Source: Bacillota bacterium | GTDB taxonomy: Bacteria > Bacillota > DTU025 | Direction of reading: 5' to 3' | DNA: 5,579 nucleotides | NCBI GenBank assembly: GCA_003456765.1 | Contig: DMOT01000171.1 | Coordinates: 1-5,579, forward strand | Shown: one piece after another, positions 5,486-5,579 of the stretch | Layout of the letters: every line of letters starts with the position of its first letter | How positions within the stretch are numbered: the stretch's first letter is position 1 | Made by a program: the position numbers and the translations under genes | The notes under the pieces: model-generated | The model's input: only the letters and a program-made list of their open reading frames with translations | Database searches by the model: none | What the model was told of the DNA's origin: nothing

Positions 5486-5504
5486 AGCAAAACGGTAGCT
5501 CCCA
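5482..5504. repeat. 7-bp perfect hairpin competing with the long-range helix
   Basis: TGGGAGC (5482-5488) and GCTCCCA (5498-5504) form a perfect stem with a 9-base loop. Bases 5482-5485 also belong to the right arm of the 17-bp inverted repeat, so the two structures cannot both form completely. Confidence 0.5.
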
Positions 5505-5579
5505 CCTCGGCCACTGAGGATCGCGCCAAGTCCATTCTCTGCCTATTTTGTTTTCGCTCAACTGGTTCACACTATGGAT

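Larger units (their letters stand above)
5108..5579 (-). other. Hairpin-rich upstream region of the permease operon
   Basis: This 472-base stretch has no convincing intact gene. On the minus strand (operon sense), reading towards the permease, it can form a 7-bp hairpin (5482-5504), a 7-bp hairpin GGCAGGC-GAA-GCCTGCC (5438-5454), a 5-bp stem GTCGA/TCGAC (5356-5380), small stems at 5296-5308 and 5288-5298, a 9-bp hairpin with one bulged base (5221-5243), a 10-base palindrome CAGCGCGCTG (5202-5211) and a 4-bp stem (5192-5202). A 17-bp helix can join 5469-5485 to 5273-5289. No good -35/-10 pair is visible; the AT-rich patch at 5138-5154 is the likeliest place for a -10. There is an eight-base G run at 5255-5262 (plus strand) and no T-run terminator. 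Confidence 0.45.
5361..5579 (-). pseudogene. Possible decayed N-terminus of a Fic-type protein (DUF4172-like)
   Basis: A minus-strand frame open from the right edge to TGA 5363-5361 encodes WTWRDPQWPRW (5534-5502), which resembles the WxWxxPxWPxF signature at the start of the DUF4172 domain that precedes Fic (AMPylation) domains. In that family the signature is followed by a segment ending in LLPLL. Here that segment appears only in another frame (ATVLLPYVLSQ, about 5499-5467), so a frameshift near 5501 would be needed. Beyond that, the first frame becomes Cys-rich and unlike protein, the second frame stops at TAA 5394-5392, and no HPFxxGNGR Fic motif is present. It is either a dead 5' fragment or chance. 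A GTG at 5570-5568 could be the start. Confidence 0.2.

Noticed and set aside
5131..5517. Plus-strand 128-codon frame in the permease upstream region
   Set aside because: It lacks a ribosome binding site, its product is low in hydrophobic core residues and rich in His/Arg/Pro/Ser, and the region is explained as well by RNA-type structure.

Overview
The window looks like ordinary bacterial chromosome with moderate GC. Several genes have strong purine-rich ribosome binding sites (GGAGGT), GTG as well as ATG starts, and frequent AGA/AGG/ATA codons. This fits a Firmicutes/Clostridia-like bacterium, but no marker gene fixes the taxon. There are no rRNA or tRNA genes, no CRISPR array and no recognisable transposase.

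Layout from left to right. (1) Bases 1-323, minus strand: the 5' part of a gene running off the left edge. It encodes a short cytoplasmic tail, one membrane helix and the start of an outside domain. (2) Bases 324-833: a 510-base divergent intergenic region with no convincing gene but three related CCAGG/CCTGG palindromes. (3) Bases 834-1403, plus: a histidine phosphatase (phosphoglycerate-mutase-like). (4) Bases 1404-1676: a leader region with inverted repeats, a possible promoter and a doubtful 45-codon ORF. (5) Bases 1677-2741, plus: an intact alpha/beta hydrolase. (6) A 9-bp perfect hairpin overlaps the hydrolase stop codon and lies between two convergent transcription units. (7) Bases 2775-3818, minus: a GNAT acetyltransferase of about 347 residues with an architecture like plant HOOKLESS1. 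(8) Bases 3893-5104, minus: an 11-helix amino acid permease, upstream of and probably co-transcribed with the acetyltransferase. (9) Bases 5105-5579: the region upstream of the permease. It is dense in hairpins and is bracketed by a 17-bp long-range inverted repeat; at the right edge it has a possible remnant of a Fic-type protein.

Two transcription units therefore converge at about 2742-2774. The plus-strand pair (phosphatase, hydrolase) is separated by 273 bases, so it need not be one operon. The minus-strand pair (permease then acetyltransferase) has a 74-base gap and is a credible operon linking uptake of an amino acid or similar small molecule with acyl transfer; the substrate of either protein cannot be read from the sequence.

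The most interesting unexplained signal is the 5' region of the permease operon. Its long-range helix has a single imperfection that is a C/A mismatch in plus-strand RNA but a G-U wobble in minus-strand RNA, the operon's own sense strand. A second hairpin competes for the same bases. This would fit a structured regulatory leader or small RNA. Decayed mobile DNA is the main alternative.
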